A program made the translations under genes and the position numbers. From Kalmusia sp. IMI 367209 (taxonomy: Eukaryota > Ascomycota > Dothideomycetes > Pleosporales > Didymosphaeriaceae), in contig JAPEUQ010000005.1 of the NCBI GenBank assembly GCA_027946365.1, forward strand, positions 1,550,001 to 1,614,000: 64,000 bases of DNA, written 5' to 3'. Within the stretch, counting starts at the first letter, position 1. Every line of letters starts with the position of its first letter. Below, in pieces: positions 21,842-32,836 of the stretch. Below the pieces are notes generated by a model that worked only from the letters and a program-made list of their open reading frames with translations, was not told the origin of the DNA and did no database searches.

Positions 21842-22500
21842 TTAATCAAATTTGGATTTCCAATTGGCCTCTAGTTGAACTGTTTGTTGAGTCGCAGTAT
21901 GCTCGCCGTGAGTCGTTTCCTCTGCTTGGCTCACAGCCTTGCTTAATTCCTTACTGGTACTCTCGTGGTTCTTCTCAAATTTCCCTTCTACTCTGCATGT
22001 GATTAGCGAATGAGCACACTCTGCTCCGTGGAACCCATCAAAAAGGGTTACGATCATTTATGATTGCGCCCACCGATATGCTGAATTCGTTCATCGAAGT
22101 TGTCGAACCGCAATACGCTTTCCTATGCAAGCCTTGAACTTGTTGCCAACCTCATGGTAAGTGAGATGTCGAATGTTGCAGAGGAGCAAGTACTTTGTGC
22201 TCTCACTTATGTGAACGCTAGGTTCATTTCAAAGACTAGTCGGTTGATTCTCCAGATCATGGACCTTCTTCTTGCCGAAAATACTTCTGATCGCTTTTTG
22301 CATAGTGGCCTACACTGTCTTAGTTGCCTGGATTCTTAGCTTTGTAAGAATGTCGAGTAATTGCAATAATATATCTGCAGCTTTTGAGCAAAGCTCCTAT
22401 AAAGCAGGTTCGGTTGCTGTGGGCATCGCATTTTGGGCTTTGTCTCTAAGCATCTGCAAGCGAAGCACAGCTGTTTCTCTATGGCGTTCTCAGACAATAT
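21842..22500 (-). pseudogene. Decayed relic resembling the N-terminal region of fungal STAND/NLR-type proteins
   Basis: No intact frame remains, but one minus-strand frame reads as a plausible protein across stops: LRDKAQNAMPTATEPAL, stop, ELCSKAADILLQLLDILTKL, RIQATKTV, stop, a basic AIRSIFGKKKVHDLEN segment, stop. A helical ELxxxAxxLLxxLxxLxxK pattern followed by a basic loop is typical of the N-terminal domain in front of NACHT or ankyrin modules in filamentous fungi. The three stops are TAG, TAG and TGA, each one C-to-T change from CAG or CGA. A lysine/glutamate-rich frame downstream (21842-22057) may continue it. No NACHT or repeat part is visible within the window, so this is a fragment. 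The family assignment is my pattern reading and uncertain. Confidence 0.4.
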
Positions 22501-23725
22501 ATCATCTACTTATCGATATAGTTCAACGCCTTTTGAGACACATTTACTACCAGATTCTACGAGTTGGAAGAAGCTCAGGTAAATCTTAACGATCATTCAC
22601 GCCTCCGTGACTCAGGCAGCAGCTCAAAGCATTGTTGAAAGTGAAGGACAAGGCAATTGCTACGCTGGCTGGGGTGCGGTGTATGAACGTATTAGGCATC
22701 GCCATCCTGCTTGATGCCTCAGCCGGAGCTCACTAAAATAGCGATGCATGCTGCCAACTCTTGCTCGTGGGTATCTTTGGCTGTGGGGTGGTATTCTATT
22801 TGCTGAAAACATTAGCTAGGCGATTTTGCTATAACGCTAGGATGAAGTTGAGACGGAACAGAGAACAATGGAATGCGACAGTCCAGTCGGTCCGACACGA
22901 GATAACAATCGTAAACATTTGAAGAAAAATGTGAACACTGCATTTCACTTTCTTTTGTTTTGATATCTGAGGATGTGCAATGCGAACCCAGACCTTGTAG
23001 TCAAGCAACTACCGCATCAATCTCGTATAATCGTTGAAGGAAAAATCCGCTACTGCTGATCTACTTGTAGTGAGTAGCTATAGCTAACTCACTGCGGGAA
23101 CTATGTAGACAAGACGAAGCCGCACACGCGCAAGAACCTTCGCCATTATTCACAGTCCCATGCTCGATAGACCATTCGCTCAGGACCTAGAGTTTCATAT
23201 CACTTTCAAGCCTCTCCATGTCATTGTAAAGGGCCAAAGCAGTAGCTTTTCTTTTATTCATATATTCACGATATTGATGTAATAAAGAAACGTTCATACA
23301 CTAGATGATGGAATGACTACAAAAATGCGACCCACCCCTCCACATTTGATCATCCATCAACATTAAAACAATAAGACATATACGTCACACAATCAAGCGT
23401 GTATGATTGAGAAGTATAATGCAGTGGTGGTGCACATGAAGAAGTAAGTAATCGACCTGTATTCAACTATTGGTACAATGTAATACATAAACTGGTCGAG
23501 ATAAACATACCAATAACAATCAAGTGATATTGAGACTATATTAATCAGGCAAGTTAGATGCATACTGATTTGGGCACAAAAGAAAATCATCAGAGTGTAG
23601 TCTTTCACGTTGTTCCATTATCATCCTGTCAAGGACCGAACTGCAACATCGAGTGACTACCATAATCATATTGAACAGCTATTGCAGCTAACTTGACATC
23701 TTCTCACTCTATGAATAATTCCTGC
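22501..23725. other. Gene-poor AT-rich region
   Basis: Stops in all frames and only short random open frames. I see no recognisable feature between the relic and the 3' end of the LPMO-like gene. Confidence 0.45.
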
Positions 23726-24526
23726 CTACTTCACATAGAAGTCCACACAACTCTCATACGTCTGAGAGTTACTGCTCGACCACCAAAACCACTGCAACGC
23801 ACACTTTCCCCCTGCACTACACGTAGAAGCAAGCGTACTCGGAATCGTAACATTGAAATCCACTACACCCTCGTCAGCAACCTCTTCTCACCACGCACGC
23901 ATCAAAAAGAAAGCAAACAAAACATACCGTCATCGCCACCACCACTAACATCATCCGGCCACACACTCCACGACTTCACTGGACTCCCAACGGCCTTGTT
24001 CGCCTTCAAATCAATGATCGAGACATTCTACACAAGCCAAGCATTAGACACATATAGCCTAGGAACTTAGGGATGATCGAACTTACAGCCCACCCCGGCT
24101 TGTGAGCCGCGACGAGGTCCACATGGAACGTCACTACTTGTCCTGCGCTATAAGCCTGCAGCTTCGACACGTTATCTTCGTACTGGTAGCCGCGGCAGAG
24201 GTACGCGTTGCACTTGTAGTTTGCGTCTGCTTTGGCGACGGCGTTTTCGATGGGTCCGGCAGGATCTTTCATGAGAAGAGGCTTTGGTCAGATAGGGGTT
24301 GAGGGTAGGGGGAAGGGGGAAGGAAAGATACCGCTGTTCATTTTGTTGGCTACGGCAGCGCCGCAGAGGGCTACCTGCGCTGTTCCGGACTTGTGGGGGC
24401 GTTAGAAGGTGGATATATGGAGGGATCTCAGGGGAGATGTACGCTGCGTGGTGTAGGCGTTTTGAGAACGCCGTGGGCTAGGGCGGTGGCCACGAGGACC
24501 TGGATGCTTAGAAAAGTCGCGAACAT
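23726..24526 (-). CDS. Secreted LPMO-like (chitin-binding type-4, PF03067-type) protein
   Basis: Five exons (24443-24526, 24332-24374, 24087-24265, 23928-24027, 23726-23883) close in phase to 187 residues. A 17-residue signal peptide ends in ALA, so the mature protein would start with His18 (HGVLKTPTPR), as copper histidine-brace enzymes require. A second candidate brace residue is His97 in AAHKPGW. The core NYKCNAYLCRGYQYEDN, the AGQVV strand and the C-terminal CALQWFWW..QTYESCVDFYV fit the short fungal LPMO_10-like proteins. These are thought to bind copper and oxidise or bind polysaccharides; activity for this short type is poorly established. The first junction (PTPRS then VALCGAAV) looks a few residues shorter than I expect for relatives, so exon 1 or 2 boundaries may be wrong. 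TATA at 24606-24612. Confidence 0.75.
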
Positions 24527-25983
24527 TGTGATTTTTTGAAGGGAGAGATGTGGACTGAAAGCTCTGAAGGAGAGATTCTGCACATTGTCTGCTTTGTAGT
24601 ATACATTTTATAGTTATGGACGATCCTGAGACGGAAGTGTTCATGGTGTTGTTGTTCGCGACATTTGTTTCCACCAACGATAGGATCGCATTCATCTATT
24701 TGGTCTTGGCAGCCTACACAAATTTACTAAAATCACCTTTTTCGACTCAATGTCGCGTCTTGAATTCTTCCTTCCTCTACACATACATTCATCTATCGCT
24801 GTTGTTGTAAATCTACATACGTACATGAAGAGCCGTGAGTGGCTACGGGGCCTCTTTCGCTACCCTTGCTCTTGCCCTACATACGTGACTGATCATTTGC
24901 TGCGTAAGCGAAGCCGTGCTCCGAGCAGTAATGCCTTCGGCAAACGTCTTGTCTGATTGATGCTGATAAAAAATGCGAGGGATCCAGAGGTGCAAGGGCG
25001 CACATCAATGCACAGACAGCATAGCACTAAGGATTAGCTCATTTCCCATGGTTGCGGTAAGAGCCGTTAACAGTGTGCTGGACACAACAGCAAAGGACTT
25101 GTGAACCATTATCGTGCTGAGTTGCATCTGTACTCGGTAAGTGGAAACCGTTTGACTCATTGTATCCATTCGCCAAGGCCGCACAACACCAGAGCCAATC
25201 GACCAAATCAAAGACTTCGAGCAAGAGCCCATCTACACCCAATCAGCAATGCAGTTCTAAGCGATCTCAATTCGAGTGAGGCACCAAAATTCCAAAGCTA
25301 TGGATCAAATATCGTCTCAGCAAAACCCAATGGAACGGACCCGGCCAGATCCAAAGGTCTGGTAGTCCCGTCATTGAAGGTGTCGGTTACATCTCCACGA
25401 GAACAAATCAGGCCCTGGGGCTGTGCCCTTATCAGATGCCGCTGCAGCGTACTACTTAAAATTGGTGATACATGGCGCTAAACGACCTGGAAACGAGGTG
25501 GAAATTGAGGAAAATGCGGTGTAAGGGGTTGAAGGAGGTGTACAGAACCATGGGGTTGGAGACTGAGGCCAAGCGGAATGGCTGTAGTGAAGTGATACGA
25601 CATCTGCTTGCTGGAAGTTGCGTATGCGGGATTGTGGGCCCTATTTCGGACGTGAAATTTGAGAAAATGGAAATCAAGTGCGCATCGTTACTGTATGTAG
25701 CACAGGCGGCATTCTCCGTAGGCAGAATATGCAAAGACCTGTCGTCTCACCTCAGGAAAAGAAGACTTATCTGATCTGATTGTCCAAATCCGACTACTTT
25801 TTCCGCTAACCCTATGTAGCCTAAGTCGTGTAATCCGCGTAGGTAGAGTACGATTACATCAGTGGTGCTATTTGCATCGGGATAACTCGATGTCGTGTAT
25901 TTGCTGTTTTAGCCATCCTGAGTTAAGATATGCATAGCGCGAAACCTTGCGATTGTCCTCCTGGTACGCCTTCAAGAAGTCCT
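24527..25983. other. Intergenic, no supported gene
   Basis: The LPMO-like promoter lies at the left end. Open frames at 25101-25481 and 25472-25774 have no motif or family resemblance. No repeat or RNA gene seen. Confidence 0.4.
24606..24612 (-). promoter_or_regulatory. TATA box of the LPMO-like gene
   Basis: TATAAAA on the minus strand, 80 bases upstream of the ATG at 24526. Confidence 0.45.
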
Positions 25984-27167
25984 CTACCGGCCTGTGCGCT
26001 GTCTCTGCATCTCGTCGCGGAACTGATTGGTTCTCGGCGCAGGTTGAATATCATCGTCACTGACGAGGCTGCCCAAGCTGTCGTTTCGGCCATGACCCCG
26101 CATCTGGTCCCTATACTGCGGTTGTGGCTGCAATTCCCTCTCTTCGAGGCGGATAGCGCCCTTCTTCCCCAGGCCTAAGCGCTGCCTCTTGCTCTTACCG
26201 ACACCGTATCCTCGTTTACGTCGGCCCATGATGTTGCCCACGCCAATAATACGTTGTTTGCGCATTCCAATGAATAAGCCAATGACGACCACGAGAACAA
26301 ATCCTAAACCAACCGGGAGACCAATTAGTAGGCCTTCTTTGTTGATTGAATTTTTCGATCCCGGTGGCAAGTGTCTTGGAGGTTCATTCTGAAGTGTGAA
26401 CATGGGTCCGTCGAAGGCTTGAGCTTGTGCGTTGGGGTCGCTTCCTTTGAAGTTGAGAATGCGGAACGTAAGATTGTACATGGAGTAGCCTGCGGCGCGG
26501 CACCAGCCCTGACTGCAGCAAAATCGATCATGAGTCTAAACTCACCTTGAAGCAATTCCTTGTCCATTTTTACCGCTAGATTGCCCCAGCCATTCTGGAT
26601 GTTATCCGATGACCATGCTTCCACAGCCGAGTCGTTTGCCCACTGGATCTTGATCTGAACAGTCGAATTGACATCATCGAAGAACTTGGGATTCCAAGCC
26701 ACGTAGTATGTTCTGCCAACGTAGAGCGTCGACTTGTCGAAGGGCCGACAAAACGGCTTCGCATCGTCGCCGCAGACTGGGAATTCGGTGCTCAGAGGTT
26801 CCGGGATACCAGTCCTGGAAAAAGTGTATGTCGTAGTAGGCTCAGTGACCGTAGCTTCAGTGAATGTGGCATTGATTCCGGTAGGCTTAGGTAGCCGGAC
26901 TTCGCGGGTCGTGGTACTGCCATCGATCAAAGTCTCTTCGACTAATGCTACAGTTTCGCGAGAAGTCGACGAGGTAGATGTTTCCTTGGTGTCGATGATA
27001 GAAGACGTAGTGGTGATTGAGCTGCTAGCATCTGTTCATTGCTCTCAGCACAAGCGCAGTAGGCAGTGGATGGCCTAGCATAGCTCACCTTGCCGCTTAG
27101 CAGCTAACGGACCGGCCGAGACACCGAAAAGCACGCTTGAAAGCGCAAGGACAGAGTTCAGACGCAT
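25984..27167 (-). CDS. Type I membrane protein of the secretory pathway, Psg1-like
   Basis: Exons 27089-27167, 26546-27031 and 25984-26489 give 356 residues. A signal peptide (about residues 1-19) is followed by a Ser/Thr-rich stretch with a KR processing site, then a conserved luminal domain: VCGDDAKPFCRPF, LYVGRTYYVAWNP, IQWANDSAVEAWSSDN, and GYSMYNLTFRI rebuilt across intron 2. One membrane helix, LLIGLPVGLGFVLVVVIGLF, follows at about residues 245-264, then a basic cytosolic tail with MGRRKRGYGVGKSKRQRLGL. The layout resembles the fungal Psg1 group, which in yeast stabilises the proton pump Pma1 in the Golgi. I recall that resemblance from the domain layout and have not aligned it, so the symbol is left blank. 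It shares a 542-base divergent promoter with the next gene. Confidence 0.7.
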
Positions 27168-27709
27168 TATGAGAGTCTTGACAAGGAGGGCACGACCCTT
27201 CCGTACAGAATCAATCTGCTAAAGAGTGGCAAAGCCTCAAACAAAAGCCTCAAGAGCAAACCACTAAAGAATCGAACTGTTGACCCGCAACAGATATGCC
27301 TTCGGAGGTCCGCCGCCCAATCGTGAAGGGCAGAAAGGGGCGACGTGAAGCGCTTGGCCCAAGCTCCCAGACAATTTCACATAAACAAAACAGTCTGGGG
27401 TTCGCCAAGCGGATAACCACCCCATCTCCCGCCCGCACCTCCATCGCGCTGCTGCCTTGACCTTCTCGCCGTCTACTTCTTCCATTCCCTCGTCCCGTTT
27501 CGACCAACGCGCCCATCTTCCACCTCTCGACCGCGTTGCGCACCATCTACGTTTCTCCTGGTGATACGTGAACCCCGCTGCCGTTGTCCACGCCCCACAA
27601 TTTATTGCGCGAACGGTTAGCCAGACCCTGTCTACTCGACTGCAGCACCGCATCATCCCAGCGAGAGCCTGCTCACTTTGCCCACCAACGACCCTCACAC
27701 ATCGCAATC
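27168..27709. promoter_or_regulatory. Shared divergent promoter region
   Basis: This separates two divergent secretory-pathway membrane proteins. It is pyrimidine-rich on the plus strand near 27420-27560. I see no clear TATA box on either strand, in keeping with housekeeping promoters. Confidence 0.4.
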
Positions 27710-28649
27710 ATGCGCACATCACCCGCGCTTCTCCTCGCCTTCGCGGCTTCCACCTTCGCTGAGGAGCAGGTCCCGCTTCTCGACAAGATCAAGGGCTTCT
27801 GGAATCAAGCGACAGCTGCTGTCTCGTCAGCCGTGCCCGCCGCCCCGTCAGCACCCCTCAAGGCGGCATCTGCGAAGGCTGCCGAGCAGATCCAGCATCA
27901 GTTGACCCTAGAGAACTGGAAAGAGGTCCTGACGGTGGATCCCACTGCAAGCGCACCGACGACGCAGGACTGGCTTGTGTACATCACGGGTGGAAACGCT
28001 ACGTGCTTTGGACTGTGTGGAAATGCCACGAAGGCATGGAATGTACGTCTTTGAGTCCTCTCGGCGTCTGATGTCAAACCTCCCAAAGCGGGCGGTCGAT
28101 TGATAGCATAGTCAAGATACTGACAATACGGTAGAACTCCCTGCCTCTTCTGGCTGCCCAGCCAAACGCGCCCAAGTTTGCTGTGGTCGATTGCGACCAG
28201 GAACAGATCCTTTGCAATTCGTGGTCCGTCGGCCCGCCTTCTCTGTACTACTTTCAGATCCCCAAGCCCCTGGCCGACCAGTCCGCTCCTGCCGCTACCG
28301 TCCGCTTCCTTCCCTTGAACCGCACTTCTACCACGACCGAGACTTTCAAGACCCTCTTCGTCGACAACGAGTATGAGAAGACTGCGCCGTACGAGGGCTA
28401 CTGGCACCCGTTCAATGGACCCATTCAGCAGTATGGTCTGGCTATCCCGCTCGCTTACTTTTTCTGGGCTTTCTCCAAGATGCCGTCGTGGTTGCCTATG
28501 ATTGTCATCTCGTTCGTGAGCAGGTCCTTCATGTAAGTTTTCCGTTCAAATTCTTTGTGTCCAAAACATACTAACGTCAACATAGGGGCCGTCGCGCGGG
28601 TGCCCAAGCTGGCCAACAACAAGGTGCTCGCCCTGCACCAGCGCAGTAG
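27710..28649 (+). CDS. Conserved membrane protein with thioredoxin-like luminal part
   Basis: Exons 27710-28042, 28135-28532 and 28586-28649 join to 264 residues. A short signal peptide ends near residue 17 (FAASTFAEE). The central part, DWLVYITGGNATCFGLCGN then FAVVDCDQEQILCNSWSVGPP, has the order of a thioredoxin fold: a strand, a cysteine pair spaced CxxxC rather than CxxC, a helix, and a strand ending in VDC. Near the C-terminus a hydrophobic segment (IPLAYFFWAF...WLPMIVISFV, about residues 215-242) could span the membrane once or as a hairpin, followed by a short glycine/glutamine-rich tail. It is probably an ER or Golgi protein acting on folding or redox. I do not recognise a named family. 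Confidence 0.65.
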
Positions 28650-29144
28650 ATCGGATCTCAGAAGCGCCTCGTGGCTTCGTCTAATCAAGTCAATTCATGG
28701 CAAGCCAGGTTTGCATTGGTTCATTGTGTTTTGGGATCTGTTTTGTTGAATTCGATATAAGCACGTAGATTTGGATTCGCTAGGGTCTGGTTGTTCATGG
28801 TAGTAACTTGTAATTGGCACGCCGGCTGGCGTGGTTTACGGCCACTGTACATGGGGTTTTGGATATGAGCGATGAGCACTATACGCGCTCAAGACGATGC
28901 GGTCGGTTTTTGGATATCAATATACCAGTCGTTTCAGTGTTCAGAATCGATTCTTATTCACGAGTGATACGCACACGTTCAGATAGCTGCGATGGGTGCG
29001 GGCTGCAGGTGCCTCCGGCGATAGGTTCCGGTGTCTCCACTCGGCCAATCAGACGCGTGGAAGTCGGCTGAACGTCGGAAAGGAATCCAAAATCTCGCGA
29101 CGCTTCAAGCTTCGCAACTTCATCGCCAATTCAGCACATACACC
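28650..29144. other. Intergenic; promoter of the mitochondrial ribosomal gene
   Basis: No gene seen. A CCAATCAG element lies near 29043-29050, about 100 bases upstream of the Mrp49 ATG, a position usual for CCAAT-binding factor sites. Confidence 0.4.
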
Positions 29145-30016
29145 ATGGTCAATATAATAAAGCGGATGCGCAAGCTGCGCGAAGTAAGCAACTCCCTAAC
29201 ATGATCCAACATCAATTCTCAAATGCTAACAATCATCGTAGAAGGTACACAACCCCCCTCCGCATCCACCCCCGAACATCTTTGTCGCTCCGACAATTCG
29301 CATGCGACCGTCACAAACGCTACTTCCCAAATACTCACAGTGAACAAATAGTTATTATGGATTCGCAACGGACCAGGCTCGCTCGTCCTGCCCAAGGAAG
29401 TGACGAAAATCAGCTTAGAGTTCCACACCAAACTCATCGGCGGACAACACAGAGGAGCTAGGTACGAGCCCAGTGGCACTGTCCTTCCACCCATACTCCT
29501 TTCACAAACACACAACATTGCACACAACAACACAATTGCTGCACTCTTGACATCGTCGAACGAGTAAGGTTTTATAGAGGCTGATGGATACACGACGACA
29601 GACACTTTTGGCACGAAATGCTCCCCCGAATAAAATACCGCAACCCCTCCGTCCCCATCTCCGTAACGCGCCACACGGACCCTGCAGCCCCGGCGTACCT
29701 CCACATCTACACCTCGCCCCCTTCCTCTGATCCCTCCGCGACGCCGCCCTCAGGCACGCCTGACGCTTCTGCACCAACGCACACCATCGACGTCAAGACG
29801 AAGCACGAAAGCGAGATCTTGGACGCGCTGTTGGAACACACGGGCGCTACGGTGCTGCAAGCACCGCCCGCGGAGGTGGAGGAGATGCGGGAGATTGAGG
29901 AGTTCAAGGAGAGGGCTGAGAAGGATAGGGTGGATGTGAGGGAGAAGTTGATGAAGGAGAGGAGAGAGCAAGAATTGTTGCGCTTGGCGAGGGGCGAGGC
30001 GGCTACTACGGCGTAG
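29145..30016 (+). CDS. mrp49: Mitochondrial large-subunit ribosomal protein, Mrp49/mL61 type
   Basis: Exons 29145-29183, 29352-29461 and 29602-30016 give 187 residues. The protein starts MVNIIKRMRKLRELLWIRNG and continues SLVLPKEVTKISLEFHTKL, GGQHRGAR and then FWHEMLPRIKYRNPSVP. This is the L51/S25/CI-B8 thioredoxin-like domain seen in Mrp49 (mL61), a component of the fungal mitoribosome. The C-terminal 80 residues are a charged helical extension (EVEEMREIEEFKERAEKD) longer than in yeast. Intron 1 is 168 bases, long for this genome, and contains an internal TAG|AAG|GTAC arrangement that could act as a three-base exon adding one lysine in frame. The alignment with relatives favours skipping it. 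Confidence 0.82.
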
Positions 30017-30710
30017 TGACAGTAGTATGGGCTGAGCAGGGCGGGGGGGGGGAACGAAGGGAAGTGTAGAATTGCGAGAGAGAAATGTATGATAGTGTGC
30101 ATTGGGTGGGCTTGGATCAAGAGCTGTGCATATTACGTGTATTATACCGGTATCGTGACACGATAGAGAAGTGGAAACTCAGCATCGAACATTTGTACGA
30201 ACATGCAGGACAACAGGGTGGTCATACCCCAGTGAAGGAACGAGATTGGTCGGGGTCGGGTTGCGCATGGCATACGCAAGCGCCAGCGAGTGATGCTGAC
30301 CGATTAATGCACAGATCTGTACTATACAAGCGTTACACCTATAGTCCGAGTCACCTGTAGTCCTAGTTGTATGGTTCGCCTTCGACCCTCGGGCGCGGTT
30401 CTCCGTTGATCCCAAGGTTCACTGCGAAGCTCACCGATCTCAGTCGATAGCTATCCGGGTTCATGGTAGTTGTGTACCTACCCATTATTTTGATGTACCC
30501 CGCACCGCCGGTGATCGTGCAACATATGAAACGTCGCTCAGGTACGTAGACTAGGTTTCTCCCACAGGTCATACGATTATACTCGTTGACCTCGTATCGT
30601 CGCACCGCGAGTCGTGCTAAGCTGGCTTGACGCATTGATATATAGACTCTAGGTTACCTGGGCCGTCATTCTGGAAGACGATCGGGACTTGAGGCTACCA
30701 TGTAACTTGC
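30017..30710. other. Intergenic with possible GET2-tail relic
   Basis: This lies between the convergent Mrp49 and Get2 genes. On the minus strand, 30363-30635 encodes a frame containing AGYIKIMGRY, similar to AGYVRVIGRY in the neighbouring Get2 gene. This may be a decayed partial duplication or chance. A short poly-G tract lies near 30042. Confidence 0.35.
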
Positions 30711-31708
30711 TCACGCGGCCGCACCTCCATTCCACCAGCTCGCTGCTCCCAGCACAAATACGACCACCATAGCGTCGCTCACAACTGTGCTGTATATCAC
30801 GCTGTACCGTCCGATCACCCTGACGTATCCCGCATAGGGCTCCGGCAGTAGCTGACCTATTGTACTTAGGATGCCGCTACCCTGTAACCGTCCCTGCTCG
30901 ATATAGTAGCGAGAGGTCTGGAGGACAACTTCGAAAGTGGCAAAGAGGTAGAAGAAGTGTGCAAAAGTGTTTGTCGTAGCGCCGTCTGCCGCCCAGTCAT
31001 CGTTGTCGCCTTGGAACTCGCGCGATAGCTTCGAACCGGTGAAGGGTGTGCGGAGGACAATGTAGACAGCGAGGCCAAACGAGAAGAGAGCATGAACTAG
31101 CCGCCACAGCCAGGCGGAAGATTGCTCCGGGGAGGGTTCAGGTGCAGCCCCGTTCCCGCCCATGGCCGAAAAGAGGTTCGCAAGGCCTGGTGGTAAATCG
31201 CCAGCCTGCCCGCCTGCTTGTCCCGGGACGCTGGGCATGCCTCCCGCAGCTCCACCCATCATCTGTTGCAACATGGCCATCATATCCTGGGCGTTATCCG
31301 GTCCCTGGCCCGCGCCCGCGCCAAATTGTGGAGTGGAGCTGCCATCGAAGGTGAAAGGTGACGGGAGGCGTGGCTGTGAGGCGGGCGCGTAATGGTGCTC
31401 TGAGATGTCAATCTCGTCAGGATCGGGAGTAGCGACACCCGAAGATGCAGGCTGCGACGACACAGACGGAGAAGGCTTCGCTAGAGAGCGGTCAGCTGCC
31501 TGCATGGAAGTGGAGTGGAATCCGGCATACTGGGGAGATCCTTCTTCACGTCCCTATGAGTTCCTCCTTGGAGTGCGGTAATGGCTTGCAGGCGGCTCTC
31601 GCCAGCTTGCAACTTGGCGGCCCTTCTCTCCCTTCGTAGCCGTGCTTGCTGCTGTGCTGGCGACTCTCCGGCGGCGGCGCCCGTTGTGGAAGCAGGCAAG
31701 TCGGCCAT
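30711..31708 (-). CDS. get2: Get2-like subunit of the GET tail-anchored protein insertion complex
   Basis: Exons 31550-31708 and 30711-31499 give 315 residues. Get2 with Get1 forms the ER receptor that takes tail-anchored proteins from the Get3 ATPase. The hallmark is visible near the N-terminus: the basic RERR motif (residues 26-29, within ARLRRERRAAK) that docks Get3, on a long flexible cytosolic arm. A proline/glycine/methionine-rich linker (MMAMLQQMMGGAAGG) follows, then three hydrophobic segments: WLWRLVHALFSFGLAVYIVL, FFYLFATFEVVLQTSRYY and a C-terminal VVSDAMVVVFVLGAASWW preceded by LLPEPYAGYVRVIGRY. The 50-base intron has donor GTGAAG and acceptor CAG and is phase 0; the exact junction in the linker is not motif-supported. 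Pairing with a Get1 gene elsewhere is expected. Confidence 0.85.
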
Positions 31709-32836
31709 GGTAGGGATTAGCAGCTCAAGGGAGCGTCAGAATCGGATGCTCGGGTGCAGTGCAGCGCTAATTGAGTGTTTTGGCTTGCGTCGACATCAGT
31801 GAAGTGGGGTGGAGGAGCATGGGTCATAGCGTGCAGGCGAGACGCTTACGTTGGAAAGAGCACTACGCAGAGGCTACTAGAAGATACCCGCGCTGCCGCG
31901 CTATTTCGCGCCAACCTGATACGACGTAACCTTAGCCGTGTCACGGGTTGCAGTGCGCGTCTTCCTAATCACCTCTTGCAGCTAGAAAGCTGTGTCTCCA
32001 TCCATCGCTCCACATTGGTCTACGCGTACTTATTCTATCCTAACTAGTCCACTGGTCCCGAAATCACAAATCAGTACCCTCTGCCAGCTCACAACAGCCA
32101 AAAGCAATCCTCGAGGGCCCCTTAGCGGTGACAGCAACTTGCGTCCTTCCTGGAAGCAATTTGTGCGACGAACTTTCCACCTTTGGTCAACGCAGACATC
32201 GTCTTGTCGCAAAAATGTGACAAATCGCCTCGGAATTCTTCGCGATACACATGGGGAGACAAGGGCACTTGTTACACCACGACAGAGCACGGATATGCGC
32301 CATGGGCGACTCCTACATTTACATACGATTACATACGAGTCGGCATCAATGTTCTCTTAGCTTGCTGTGTAGACTTCCATCGTTCGGTTCACTGGCTCAT
32401 CGTTTGTGCTCATTGCCCTTGGCAGATCAATCCTGCATCGTAACTGGCAGGTGCATTACTCAAGCCGCTTAACAAGAATGTCGTCTCTGTGACGTGCCCC
32501 TTGAAGCCGACATACGGGATCTATCTACCCTGTGAAACATAAGCGAAGGAATTCCCCACAATGGGTTATCCCACTCTCTGTTTCGGCCACCAGGCCTCAG
32601 GATCATATCAGGGATTCCCACGAAATATCACACCGCGTCAAATCCCATGCCTGTATGACAAGGGACCTGTGACTCTGCTTACGAGGGATTTAAAGTAGCA
32701 TCAAGCCCCAGAAAATTGCCTCGAACACCACAACATCCGCATAGGTCCGCAGCTGTGAGCAGCTTGTTGAAGATATTGGATGGCTCTAATAAACTGAGGC
32801 GGCAGACAAGTCAGCGGCCATCCGCCGAGTTCAGGT
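31709..32836. other. Divergent intergenic region, no gene seen
   Basis: About 1.1 kb separates divergent Get2 and the lysine aminomutase-like gene. Only random short frames are present; an unseen 5' exon of the aminomutase gene cannot be excluded. Confidence 0.4.
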
